A stretch of DNA of 11,832 nucleotides from Actinomycetes bacterium (lineage in GTDB: Bacteria > Actinomycetota > Acidimicrobiia > Acidimicrobiales > Acidimicrobiaceae): positions 1-11,832 of the forward strand of contig JAKAQR010000063.1 in the NCBI GenBank assembly GCA_021819725.1, in the 5' to 3' direction. The notes under the pieces are model-generated. The model had not been told where the DNA came from. It was given only the letters and a program-made list of their open reading frames with translations, and ran no database searches. The position numbers were made by a program, and so were the translations under genes. Positions 5,907 to 11,832 of this stretch are shown in pieces (the stretch's first letter is position 1; each line of letters starts with the position of its first letter).

Positions 5907-8042
5907 TCAGACCGTAAGTGCCGCCATCTCGTACTCCTCAATCAGCCCATCAAGGGCGTGAAAACTCGATACCAGTTCAAGAATCTGTCGATACAATTCA
6001 GTCGATGTGACAAGATCCGAGGGAAGCAACGGCGGTTGATCTGCTATCATAGGATCAGTGAGTGTTCCGATTGCCGCTAACCGGTCAGCCTGGTAGTTGG
6101 CGACAGCCTCAACCGCGTCGCCGAGCTCGCACATCCCCGTAAAGAACTGATGTTCATGCAGGAGTTCAGCATTGAGCGCTAACGCCAGCAAGGCACAGAA
6201 GTTCACCTGGGACAAGATAGCCCCGGCGGTGGCAATGGCTGCACGCTGTGTTCCTGGCTCAGTCGACATGCCCTCGAGTAGGGTGGCTGCGAGTTGACGA
6301 GCTGAACGTGCGCCCACCGACAGCACCCGCAACGCCTCGACGCTCGTCTCCGCGGGCTCATCCGCATGTGAGACATCAAACGCACGAAGTACCGCGGCCG
6401 CATAGGCGCCTTGAGTTCTCAGCATCGCCGCCAAGGCACCAGGCAGAAGACGTCTCCGCCACGTCGGCCAAAGTACAAACACGACGATCGCGATCGCCCC
6501 TCCAACTGCTGTAGCAAGGGCCCTCTCCTGTGCTGTCACCGCGACCGGCGACCCGATCATGGCAAACATCGCGACAACGTCTGAGGTCAAGAAGATGCTG
6601 TAGAGGAAGTAATTGGCCCGATAGGTTGCATACGTTCCCCACGTCAGCAAGACGATCACAACTATCAGCACTCCGTGGCTTGGCACGACGAGAGCTGCCA
6701 ACTCAGTCACCACGACGGCACCAATCAGAGTTCCTGCCAGACGGGCAAGCCCTCGCTGGACCGTGCCACTGAAATCACCCTGCAGTACGACGGCCGCCGT
6801 CATGGGAACCCAGTACCCGTTCTTGAGTCCAAAGACATGCGCGACGTACGTTCCGGCAACTAATACGAGGACTAAGCGGCCAGCATGGAAGAGAAGTTCG
6901 GAATCCGTGGCAAGAACCTGGCGCAGCCCGCTTAGCCGGCGTCGGACAGTCTCGTCCAAGTTCCCCCTTTCTCGATTGAGTCCTGGCAATACGACGCGTG
7001 AACTGGTCGCAGAAATCTCGCCTGTCAAGGTGAGGGCACGATCGAGTTGACGGGCGACGAGACCGAGAATTGGCCTCGACTCGTCGATAGCCGGCACAAC
7101 AAGATCCAGTGAATCTGCGAGCAGCCGACGGTGTCGTCGACTCCACAATCGCGCCTTGGCCCTCAACGACGTCGAGAGACTTAGTTGATCACCAATCGCC
7201 TCCAGGATTACGGCGCTCTGCCGAAGAAAGTCGCGAGCCCATTGTTGACTCGGATCGCCATCGTTGACGGACTGCGCCCCCTCGGGACCGTTGGCATCGA
7301 ACACCAGTGCACTCAACGAAAGTCGAATATCCTGTGCGAGCTGGAACAGCTCCTTCAAGGCGACGATAGCCAACGGGTCCCCAAGGGGATTAGGATCGCC
7401 AAGCCAATCTGCACCAGCAATGAGCTGATCGGCTGCAGGGGCGGTCCGTGGCGCTGTACGTGCATAGTTCGCCAGGCGACGATACACCTCACCGACCGAC
7501 GCCATCTCTCCGTCGAGCCGTCGCGTCGGCCAGGTCAGCACCAGGAGCACGATCTGGAATAGCGCTCCGCCAAGGACCCAGAGAGCTTGAACCGTTGAAC
7601 TCTCGACCCCCATGCCCAAGGCACTAAAAACAACCAGGACCTCGACCGCTTGCATCGCCGCCATCGCCATCCCCGGCCCAAAAGCTCCCGCAAGCCCACC
7701 TAGCAGTCCCCATATTGCCAGTACAAAGAGTAGCAGTAGTAGGTGAGACGCCGCCATCGCGCCGACAAACGCCGACACCGTTACGCCGACACTCGCAAGA
7801 ACCATGTTACGCAAGGTGCTGCGATAACGCCCCTCGAACGATACAAAACCAACTACCAAGGCGCCCACGGCAGCACTGACACCATCACCAACAAAACCGC
7901 TTGCCACACCGATAATGAGCGGCGGAAGCATGCCCACGGCACAGCGCAGGCCTACCGACACCGCCATCCCCGAGCGCTCAATACTCGCTAGATCGTCAAG
8001 CAGTGCCCGCCATGGCCCGTTTGCGGCCCTCTCACTTGTCAT
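5907..8042 (-). CDS. FUSC-family membrane protein (fusaric acid resistance / aromatic acid exporter-like)
   Basis: This 711-residue integral membrane protein has the duplicated FUSC layout. A first hydrophobic bundle of about six helices spans residues 25-170, a soluble stretch follows (about 175-385), and a second bundle spans 387-527. The second bundle carries the family hallmark GYWVPMTAAVVLQ...TVQRGLARLAGTLIGA at about 409-442. A soluble C-terminal domain of some 180 residues follows. Relatives include AaeB and the YccS/YhfK group, which export aromatic carboxylic acids or are of unknown substrate; export of an organic acid is a family-level inference. No membrane-fusion (AaeA-like) partner is nearby. 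The ATG at 8042 is preferred because GGGA (8054-8051, minus strand) lies at a suitable distance; a TTG at 8057 would add five residues and has weaker upstream support. It is transcribed toward the substrate-binding protein gene. Confidence 0.92.
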   Translation of the reverse strand: MTSERAANGPWRALLDDLASIERSGMAVSVGLRCAVGMLPPLIIGVASGFVGDGVSAAVGALVVGFVSFEGRYRSTLRNMVLASVGVTVSAFVGAMAASHLLLLLFVLAIWGLLGGLAGAFGPGMAMAAMQAVEVLVVFSALGMGVESSTVQALWVLGGALFQIVLLVLTWPTRRLDGEMASVGEVYRRLANYARTAPRTAPAADQLIAGADWLGDPNPLGDPLAIVALKELFQLAQDIRLSLSALVFDANGPEGAQSVNDGDPSQQWARDFLRQSAVILEAIGDQLSLSTSLRAKARLWSRRHRRLLADSLDLVVPAIDESRPILGLVARQLDRALTLTGEISATSSRVVLPGLNRERGNLDETVRRRLSGLRQVLATDSELLFHAGRLVLVLVAGTYVAHVFGLKNGYWVPMTAAVVLQGDFSGTVQRGLARLAGTLIGAVVVTELAALVVPSHGVLIVVIVLLTWGTYATYRANYFLYSIFLTSDVVAMFAMIGSPVAVTAQERALATAVGGAIAIVVFVLWPTWRRRLLPGALAAMLRTQGAYAAAVLRAFDVSHADEPAETSVEALRVLSVGARSARQLAATLLEGMSTEPGTQRAAIATAGAILSQVNFCALLALALNAELLHEHQFFTGMCELGDAVEAVANYQADRLAAIGTLTDPMIADQPPLLPSDLVTSTELYRQILELVSSFHALDGLIEEYEMAALTV

Positions 8043-8218
8043 TCCAGACTGTCCCAATCAATACGTCTCGTCACGCCGGACTGCACCCATTTAAAAGGCC
8101 ACTGCTCACCCCTGGCCCGAGTCGCACCGTCAAAACCAGAATACCCGGCGCCCTGACCCCCAACATCAGCACGCCATAGCGCTCGGGTTGGACCCATGCG
8201 AGCTTTGGCGAGCTCGAT

Positions 8219-8236
8219 CGTCGGTTATTACCGACG
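8219..8236. repeat. Perfect 7-bp inverted repeat, possible operator
   Basis: CGTCGGT-TATT-ACCGACG is an exact hairpin-forming palindrome in the long gap upstream of the FUSC gene. It has no T-tract on either strand, which argues against a terminator, and it is about 180 bases from the FUSC start. A binding site for a dimeric regulator is possible. Confidence 0.5.
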
Positions 8237-8530
8237 CACTCTTGACATCGATCACGAACTCATAAATCGCGTGGTTCCAATGCGACCCTCCAGGACATAG
8301 CGAGCGACGCTCCAATGGCACACAAGGCAGTAGCTTCAGTTACCGTCGATCGATGCCCATCGTTGTCAATGGCCGGACAAATTTTGCCGACGCCGATCGC
8401 TGCAGATCGATATGCGCCTAGGTCGTAGCGCCCCGGTGCCTGCTGTGTTTCAACAACCCTGGAGCGCTCAGCTCGCTGCACGTACGGACCACCGCACTGC
8501 GATCGGATGCCTTGTTCGTCGTGGCGCAGC

Positions 8531-8551
8531 AAAACAGAACCAGTCCGGCTC
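8531..8551 (-). terminator. Possible intrinsic terminator after metX
   Basis: On the minus strand, GAGCC-GGACT-GGTTC (8551-8537) forms a five-pair stem with one G-T pair, followed by TGTTTT (8536-8531). It begins 22 bases after the metX stop, a sensible position. The stem is short and the T-run only four bases, so efficiency would be modest. Confidence 0.35.
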
Positions 8552-8573
8552 ATCCGCTACAACAGCGACAATG

Positions 8574-9695
8574 CTAGAGTTCCGAGCGGAGAACATCCCC
8601 TATAGCCTTGACCTCGACGAGAAAACCATCATGGCCAATGTCTGACTCGACCACATGGAGACCCCTGCAGCTGGGCAGACCGTCCACAATGGCCTGCTGC
8701 TGAGCGAGGGGGAACAACCGGTCCGACGAGATACCGATCACCGTTACCTGTGCCTTCACTCCCGCAAGCGCCCGTCTCACACCTCCTCGGCCTCGACCGA
8801 TGTCATGATAATTCATAGCCTCTGAGAGCCGCACATAGGAGTTCGCATCAAATCGCTGCACCAGCTTTCTTCCGTGGTGGGCGAGGTAGGACTCAACGGC
8901 AAACGAACCGGCGGCCCCAGTGTTGCCGTCGACGACAGCCTCGTCCGCCAGCTGACGGCTTCGGCCGAAGCGGTCGTCGAGTTCAATCGGGCTCCGATAA
9001 CTCAGATGAGCCAACTCCCGAGCGAGTCGCAAACCCTCGCTCGGCACGACACCGTAGCGGTAGTAGTCACCACCGCAGTAGTTCGGATCCGCTTCGATCA
9101 TGCGAATTTGCAACGAGGCCAATGCGATCTGCTCAGCCGAAGCCGCCGCACCGACCGCCAGTACCACGGCACGCTCCATCGCATCGGGATAGGTCACCAA
9201 CCACTCAAGCACCCGCATACCGCCCATTGAACCACCGACGATCGCAGCAAAACGATCGATACCAAGTGTCTGAGCGAACGCGTGCTCGACTCTCACCTGA
9301 TCACGAATCGTAATTCTTGGAAAGCGAGAGCCGTAGATCTCCCCATCCGGAGCGATCGAAGAAGGACCCGTTGTGCCCTGGCATCCACCCAAAACATTGG
9401 GGCAGACGACATAGTAGCGGTCGGTATCAATCGCTAGTCCTGGGCCAATGAGTCCATTCCACCAACCTGGCGTTGGGTGGCCTGGCTCCACCCCGCCAAC
9501 CGCATGCGAATCGCCGGTCAACGCGTGCAGCACCAACACCGCGTTCGAACGCTCGGCGTTGAGTGTCCCCCAACTCTCGTAGGCTACCTCGATGGGTCCA
9601 ATCGATGAACCCATCTCAGTAGTAAAGTCGTCGACGACCCGGACGAACCGGCGGTGACCCGCCAAGAGTCCAGTATGCCAAGCCGCCGTCGTCAC
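8574..9695 (-). CDS. metX: Homoserine O-acetyltransferase
   Basis: MetX transfers an acetyl group from acetyl-CoA to homoserine, giving O-acetylhomoserine for methionine synthesis in the cytoplasm. The 373-residue product (family about 350-400) is an alpha/beta hydrolase-fold acyltransferase. It has the early segment VAYESWGTLN, LHALTGDSHAVG, the nucleophile elbow GGSMGG (Ser156), the acid in SSDRLFP (Asp325) and the base in GHDGFL (His355), plus the family's LSYRSP and AMNYHD segments. It follows metY directly. I chose the GTG at 9695 because the metY stop ends four bases earlier and AGAAGG within the last metY codons makes a good ribosome site, a typical coupled arrangement. A GTG at 9719 would add eight residues and overlap metY by 20 bases. 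Acetyl versus succinyl specificity cannot be fully settled by eye, but pairing with metY favours acetyl. Confidence 0.94.
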   Translation of the reverse strand: MTTAAWHTGLLAGHRRFVRVVDDFTTEMGSSIGPIEVAYESWGTLNAERSNAVLVLHALTGDSHAVGGVEPGHPTPGWWNGLIGPGLAIDTDRYYVVCPNVLGGCQGTTGPSSIAPDGEIYGSRFPRITIRDQVRVEHAFAQTLGIDRFAAIVGGSMGGMRVLEWLVTYPDAMERAVVLAVGAAASAEQIALASLQIRMIEADPNYCGGDYYRYGVVPSEGLRLARELAHLSYRSPIELDDRFGRSRQLADEAVVDGNTGAAGSFAVESYLAHHGRKLVQRFDANSYVRLSEAMNYHDIGRGRGGVRRALAGVKAQVTVIGISSDRLFPLAQQQAIVDGLPSCRGLHVVESDIGHDGFLVEVKAIGDVLRSEL

Positions 9696-9699
9696 CGCC

Positions 9700-10998
9700 T
9701 CAACCTTCTTTTGCAGCACGGAAACCAGCCTCTAAATCAGCCAAAATATCGTCGATCGTCTCCAGGCCGATCGACAGTCGAATCAGGTCTGCACTCACAC
9801 CGGTCGCGAGTCGCTCCTCTTCGGTAAGTTGGGAATGTGTCGTCGACGCCGGGTGAATCGCCAAACTGCGCACGTCGCCGACGTTCGCCAGGTGACTAAA
9901 AAGTTCAAGTCCCTCAATGAAGCGCTGACCCGCCGTCTCCTTGCCCTTGATACCAAAACCGATGATGGCACCTGCACCGCGCGGAAGATAGCGTCGCTGA
10001 CGCTCGTGCCACGGACTCGACGGCAAACCCGCATAAGAGACCCACGCCACCTCATCGCGAGCCTCGAGCCATTCAGCCACCGCCTGCGCGTTGGCTACGT
10101 GTCGCTCCATCCTCAGACTCAGGGTCTCGAGCCCGATGAGGAACTGGAACGCATTGAAGGGAGAGACGGATGCACCGATGTCGCGCATGTATTGCAGGCG
10201 AGCCTTGAGGATGTAGCGCGCTGGCCACAGAGCCTCTGGAAACTCGGAGTATACGAGCCCATGATAGCTTTCGTCGGGCTCAGTAAAATTGCTAAACCGT
10301 CCGGAGTGCTCGTAATCGAAGGTGCCACCATCGACGATCACGCCTCCAAGAGAGGTCCCGTGTCCACCGATGAACTTGGTGGCCGAGTGCACCACAATAT
10401 CGGCTCCATAATGCAGGGGTTGGGCAAGGAACGGGGTAGCAAGCGTGTTGTCGACGACCAGCGGTATCCCATGGTCATGGGCCACGCTCGAGATGCCAGC
10501 AAAGTCGATGATGTCTCCTTTAGGATTACCGATCGTCTCTGCATAGAATGCTCTGGTATTCGGCCGGATTGCCGACTCCCACTCGGCTAGGTCATCAGGA
10601 TTCGAGATGAACGTAGTCGCGATGTTCAGCTTCGCCAGCGTATAATGCAGCAGGTTGTAGCTACCGCCATAGAGCGACGAGGACGCCACGATATGCCCCC
10701 CACCCTCGGCAAGGTTCACGAGTGCTAACGTCTCGGCTGCCTGCCCACTCGCGGTCGCGAGTGCCCCTACCCCACCTTCGAGAGCCGCAATTCGATCCTC
10801 GAAGACCGCCTGCGTCGGGTTACCAAGTCGCGTATAGATGTTGCCGAGCTCCTCGAGGCCAAAGAGCGCCGCGGCATGGTCGGTATCGCGAAAAACATAG
10901 CTCGAGGTCTGGTAGATGGGCACCGCGCGAGCACCGGTTGTTGGATCCGGGACGGCCCCTGCGTGAATCTGCTGTGTTTCAAATCCCCATTGCGACAT
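9700..10998 (-). CDS. metY: O-acetylhomoserine sulfhydrylase (PLP-dependent)
   Basis: MetY joins O-acetylhomoserine with sulfide to give homocysteine and acetate; some relatives also use O-acetylserine. The 432-residue length fits MetY, which is longer than the roughly 380-400 residues of cystathionine gamma-synthases. It belongs to the Cys/Met metabolism PLP fold type I family. Features seen include the N-terminal [18 protein letters not shown] (phosphate-binding Tyr55 and Arg57), ASGQAA, the cofactor-contacting Asp183 in VVDNT, and the Schiff-base Lys208 in [10 protein letters not shown]. The ATG at 10998 is preceded by AAGGAG (11013-11008) nine bases away, so the TTG at 11016, which would lie within or before that site, is unlikely to be used. 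It is first in a metY-metX operon, and a long leader with small inverted repeats lies upstream. No sulfate-reduction genes are in view. Confidence 0.95.
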   Translation of the reverse strand: MSQWGFETQQIHAGAVPDPTTGARAVPIYQTSSYVFRDTDHAAALFGLEELGNIYTRLGNPTQAVFEDRIAALEGGVGALATASGQAAETLALVNLAEGGGHIVASSSLYGGSYNLLHYTLAKLNIATTFISNPDDLAEWESAIRPNTRAFYAETIGNPKGDIIDFAGISSVAHDHGIPLVVDNTLATPFLAQPLHYGADIVVHSATKFIGGHGTSLGGVIVDGGTFDYEHSGRFSNFTEPDESYHGLVYSEFPEALWPARYILKARLQYMRDIGASVSPFNAFQFLIGLETLSLRMERHVANAQAVAEWLEARDEVAWVSYAGLPSSPWHERQRRYLPRGAGAIIGFGIKGKETAGQRFIEGLELFSHLANVGDVRSLAIHPASTTHSQLTEEERLATGVSADLIRLSIGLETIDDILADLEAGFRAAKEG

Positions 10999-11007
10999 TG
11001 TGACTTT

Positions 11008-11013
11008 CTCCTT
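11008..11013 (-). promoter_or_regulatory. Ribosome-binding site that fixes the metY start
   Basis: AAGGAG on the minus strand lies nine bases before the ATG at 10998. This decides the start against the in-frame TTG at 11016 upstream of it. Confidence 0.8.
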
Positions 11014-11051
11014 CAAAATATTTTGCCGCTGTGCGGTCCACTAAATATCAT

Positions 11052-11066
11052 TGGTCGAAGCGACCA
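11052..11066. repeat. Six-base-pair inverted repeat in the metY leader or promoter
   Basis: TGGTCG-AAG-CGACCA is a perfect inverted repeat about 55 bases before the metY ATG. On the minus strand it is followed by AATGATATTTAG, whose GATATT or TATTTA is a possible -10 box, so the repeat would fall in the promoter spacer, where an operator is often found. The -35 region (GATACC) is poor. Confidence 0.45.
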
Positions 11067-11091
11067 GGTATCTCGATAAACAAAGCGGTGC

Positions 11092-11119
11092 GCTGACCCT
11101 GCGCAACACACCGGTCAGC
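11092..11119. repeat. Seven-base-pair inverted repeat upstream of metY
   Basis: GCTGACC (11092-11098) and GGTCAGC (11113-11119) are exact complements separated by 14 bases. Within this span GCGC at 11090-11093 and 11101-11104 can pair in an overlapping, mutually exclusive hairpin. It could be a regulator site or, if transcribed, a switching leader. It does not match SAM-I, SAM-II or SAM-IV riboswitch cores. Confidence 0.45.
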
Positions 11120-11130
11120 TAAACAGCCAC

Positions 11131-11160
11131 TAGCGTTCGAACACATCGTGTAGCGCTCGA
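11131..11160. repeat. Two 10-base direct repeats one 20-base period apart
   Basis: TAGCGTTCGA (11131-11140) and TAGCGCTCGA (11151-11160) agree at nine of ten positions. Their starts are 20 bases apart, about two turns of the helix, so two protein units could bind the same face upstream of metY. The spacer itself contains ACAC-ATC-GTGT. Confidence 0.45.
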
Positions 11161-11832
11161 TCGGCATTCCCCGGCGCGCATATCGCCCGGATCACTGGCC
11201 GCACCGCCCATATCGCGCGTGCAGGTACGACGCGCGTGGGGAATCTGGGGACGGCCAGCACATATGACAACCGCGGAAGCACGAACCACCAATCTAGTGA
11301 TGTCCCACGCCGCCCGATAGGCCGTCAGACCGACAAAGGGAAGACCCACTTGTTGTCGACAACCTGATACACTACGATCTTGGCTGAAACCCTGACTACC
11401 TCGATACCACCGCATTGCGTGCCTCCCAAATCCAATGGGAAACCGAGCTTGGAGCAGAGGCTTCCCGCCTTGTCAGTCGACGAGACTGACCAGCTCTTCC
11501 TCCGGTAGCACCGTCTTGCGGGAGCGGTTGCCATTCTGCCATGCCGGAGGGCTTAGGACAGAATTCTTGAGCTACAAACAGATTATCGACCGCCAAGGAG
11601 AATCCTGTAGTCTTGACCAAATTTCTCTGCCAAGGTGCGGAAGTATTCAGCGTGTGTGGGCAACACCATCTGCGCCACAACCCAAGTCGACAGGATCATC
11701 ACCTACTTAGCCCTGATATGGCTCCGAGACAGATCCGAATCCAGGGCATCGCTTTGATACACGTCGCGCTACGCTCGGAGACGATGACAGACCGGACTCT
11801 GCGCCTCCAGGAGATACTTCTGGAATGGGGGA
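11161..11832. other. Long gene-free stretch to the window end
   Basis: Nearly 700 bases show no convincing gene on either strand. CATATCGC occurs twice, at 11179-11186 and 11209-11216, 30 bases apart. Several open frames of 60-100 codons overlap here on both strands without ribosome sites or recognised domains. On the minus strand a 32-codon stop-to-stop fragment at about 11571-11475 contains QNGNRSRKTVL, which faintly recalls the RNGxxxKTV segment of IS256-type transposases. An upstream fragment (from ATG at 11699) is in another frame. This could be a decayed insertion sequence, but the match is too short to annotate as one. Confidence 0.45.

Larger units (their letters stand above)
8043..8573. 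other. Gene-free stretch between the FUSC gene and metX
   Basis: About 530 bases hold no convincing gene. The 97-codon minus-strand frame at 8260-8553 has no ribosome site and matches no family I know. The stretch should contain the promoter of the FUSC gene, but no clear -35/-10 pair was found on the minus strand. It contains a perfect inverted repeat at 8219-8236 and a terminator-like hairpin after metX at 8531-8551. On the plus strand TTGACA (8242-8247) is followed by CATAAAT (8261-8267), but the spacing of about 13-14 is too short for a standard promoter. Confidence 0.6.

Noticed and set aside
5723..5917. 64-codon plus-strand frame after the binding protein
   Set aside because: No ribosome site, no recognised motif, and it runs into the 3' end of the FUSC gene.
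8440..8453. 14-base exact repeat shared with the metY start region (10969-10982)
   Set aside because: It briefly suggested a duplicated metY fragment (ETQQ in the same frame), but similarity ends at once and one such match is not surprising in a window this long.
8260..8553. 97-codon minus-strand frame between metX and the FUSC gene
   Set aside because: No ribosome site before its ATG, unlike any family known to me, and the terminator-like hairpin after metX overlaps its start.
9696..9719. GTG at 9719 as metX start
   Set aside because: It would overlap metY and has a weaker ribosome site than the GTG at 9695, which follows AGAAGG and the metY stop; it cannot be fully excluded.
10999..11016. 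TTG at 11016 as metY start
   Set aside because: The AAGGAG ribosome site lies downstream of it and is well placed for the ATG at 10998.
11017..11120. SAM riboswitch upstream of metY
   Set aside because: TTTATCGAGA looked like the start of a SAM-I element, but the later conserved blocks and stems are absent.
11396..11710. Overlapping 91- and 94-codon frames on opposite strands near the right end
   Set aside because: Mutually overlapping, no ribosome sites, no recognised domains; at most decayed sequence.

Overview
The window looks like chromosomal DNA from a mid-GC actinobacterium. Three things point to this: two lipoproteins with actinobacterial-style lipoboxes, an XPF/ERCC4-type nuclease that appears to end in an Lsr2-like DNA-binding domain, and the metY-metX gene pair. 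Base composition, protein style and near-leaderless layout would suit an acidophilic Acidimicrobiia lineage such as Ferrimicrobium, but that is only an impression. No rRNA, tRNA, CRISPR array or intact mobile element was seen.

Left half, plus strand. Positions 1-2031 hold the 3' part of a large secreted lipoprotein whose start lies outside the window. It has an Ig-like domain and four Asp-box (BNR-like) motifs suggesting a beta-propeller. A small two-helix membrane protein (2137-2373) follows, then a 325-residue ERCC4-family nuclease (2579-3556). Next comes the clearest regulatory element of the window, a TPP (thiamin pyrophosphate) riboswitch at 3670-3748 with a plausible promoter directly in front of it. 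It sits three bases before the start of a 628-residue family 5 (oligopeptide-type) ABC substrate-binding lipoprotein (3752-5638). No permease or ATPase gene lies beside it. The family name alone would say 'peptide binding', but the riboswitch argues for uptake of thiamin, a thiamin precursor or a thiamin-containing compound.

Right half, minus strand. Position 5907-8042 encodes a FUSC-family (fusaric acid resistance / aromatic acid exporter-like) membrane protein. Further right, metY (9700-10998) and metX (8574-9695) form a tight two-gene operon for homocysteine synthesis by direct sulfhydrylation: MetX makes O-acetylhomoserine and MetY converts it with sulfide to homocysteine. A weak terminator-like hairpin follows metX.

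Two gene-free stretches stand out: about 530 bases between metX and the FUSC gene, and more than 800 bases upstream of metY to the window end. Both hold small inverted or direct repeats that look like operator or leader structure. The right-hand stretch also holds short open fragments that could be decayed coding sequence. The most interesting items are the riboswitch-controlled orphan binding protein and the ERCC4-Lsr2 fusion.
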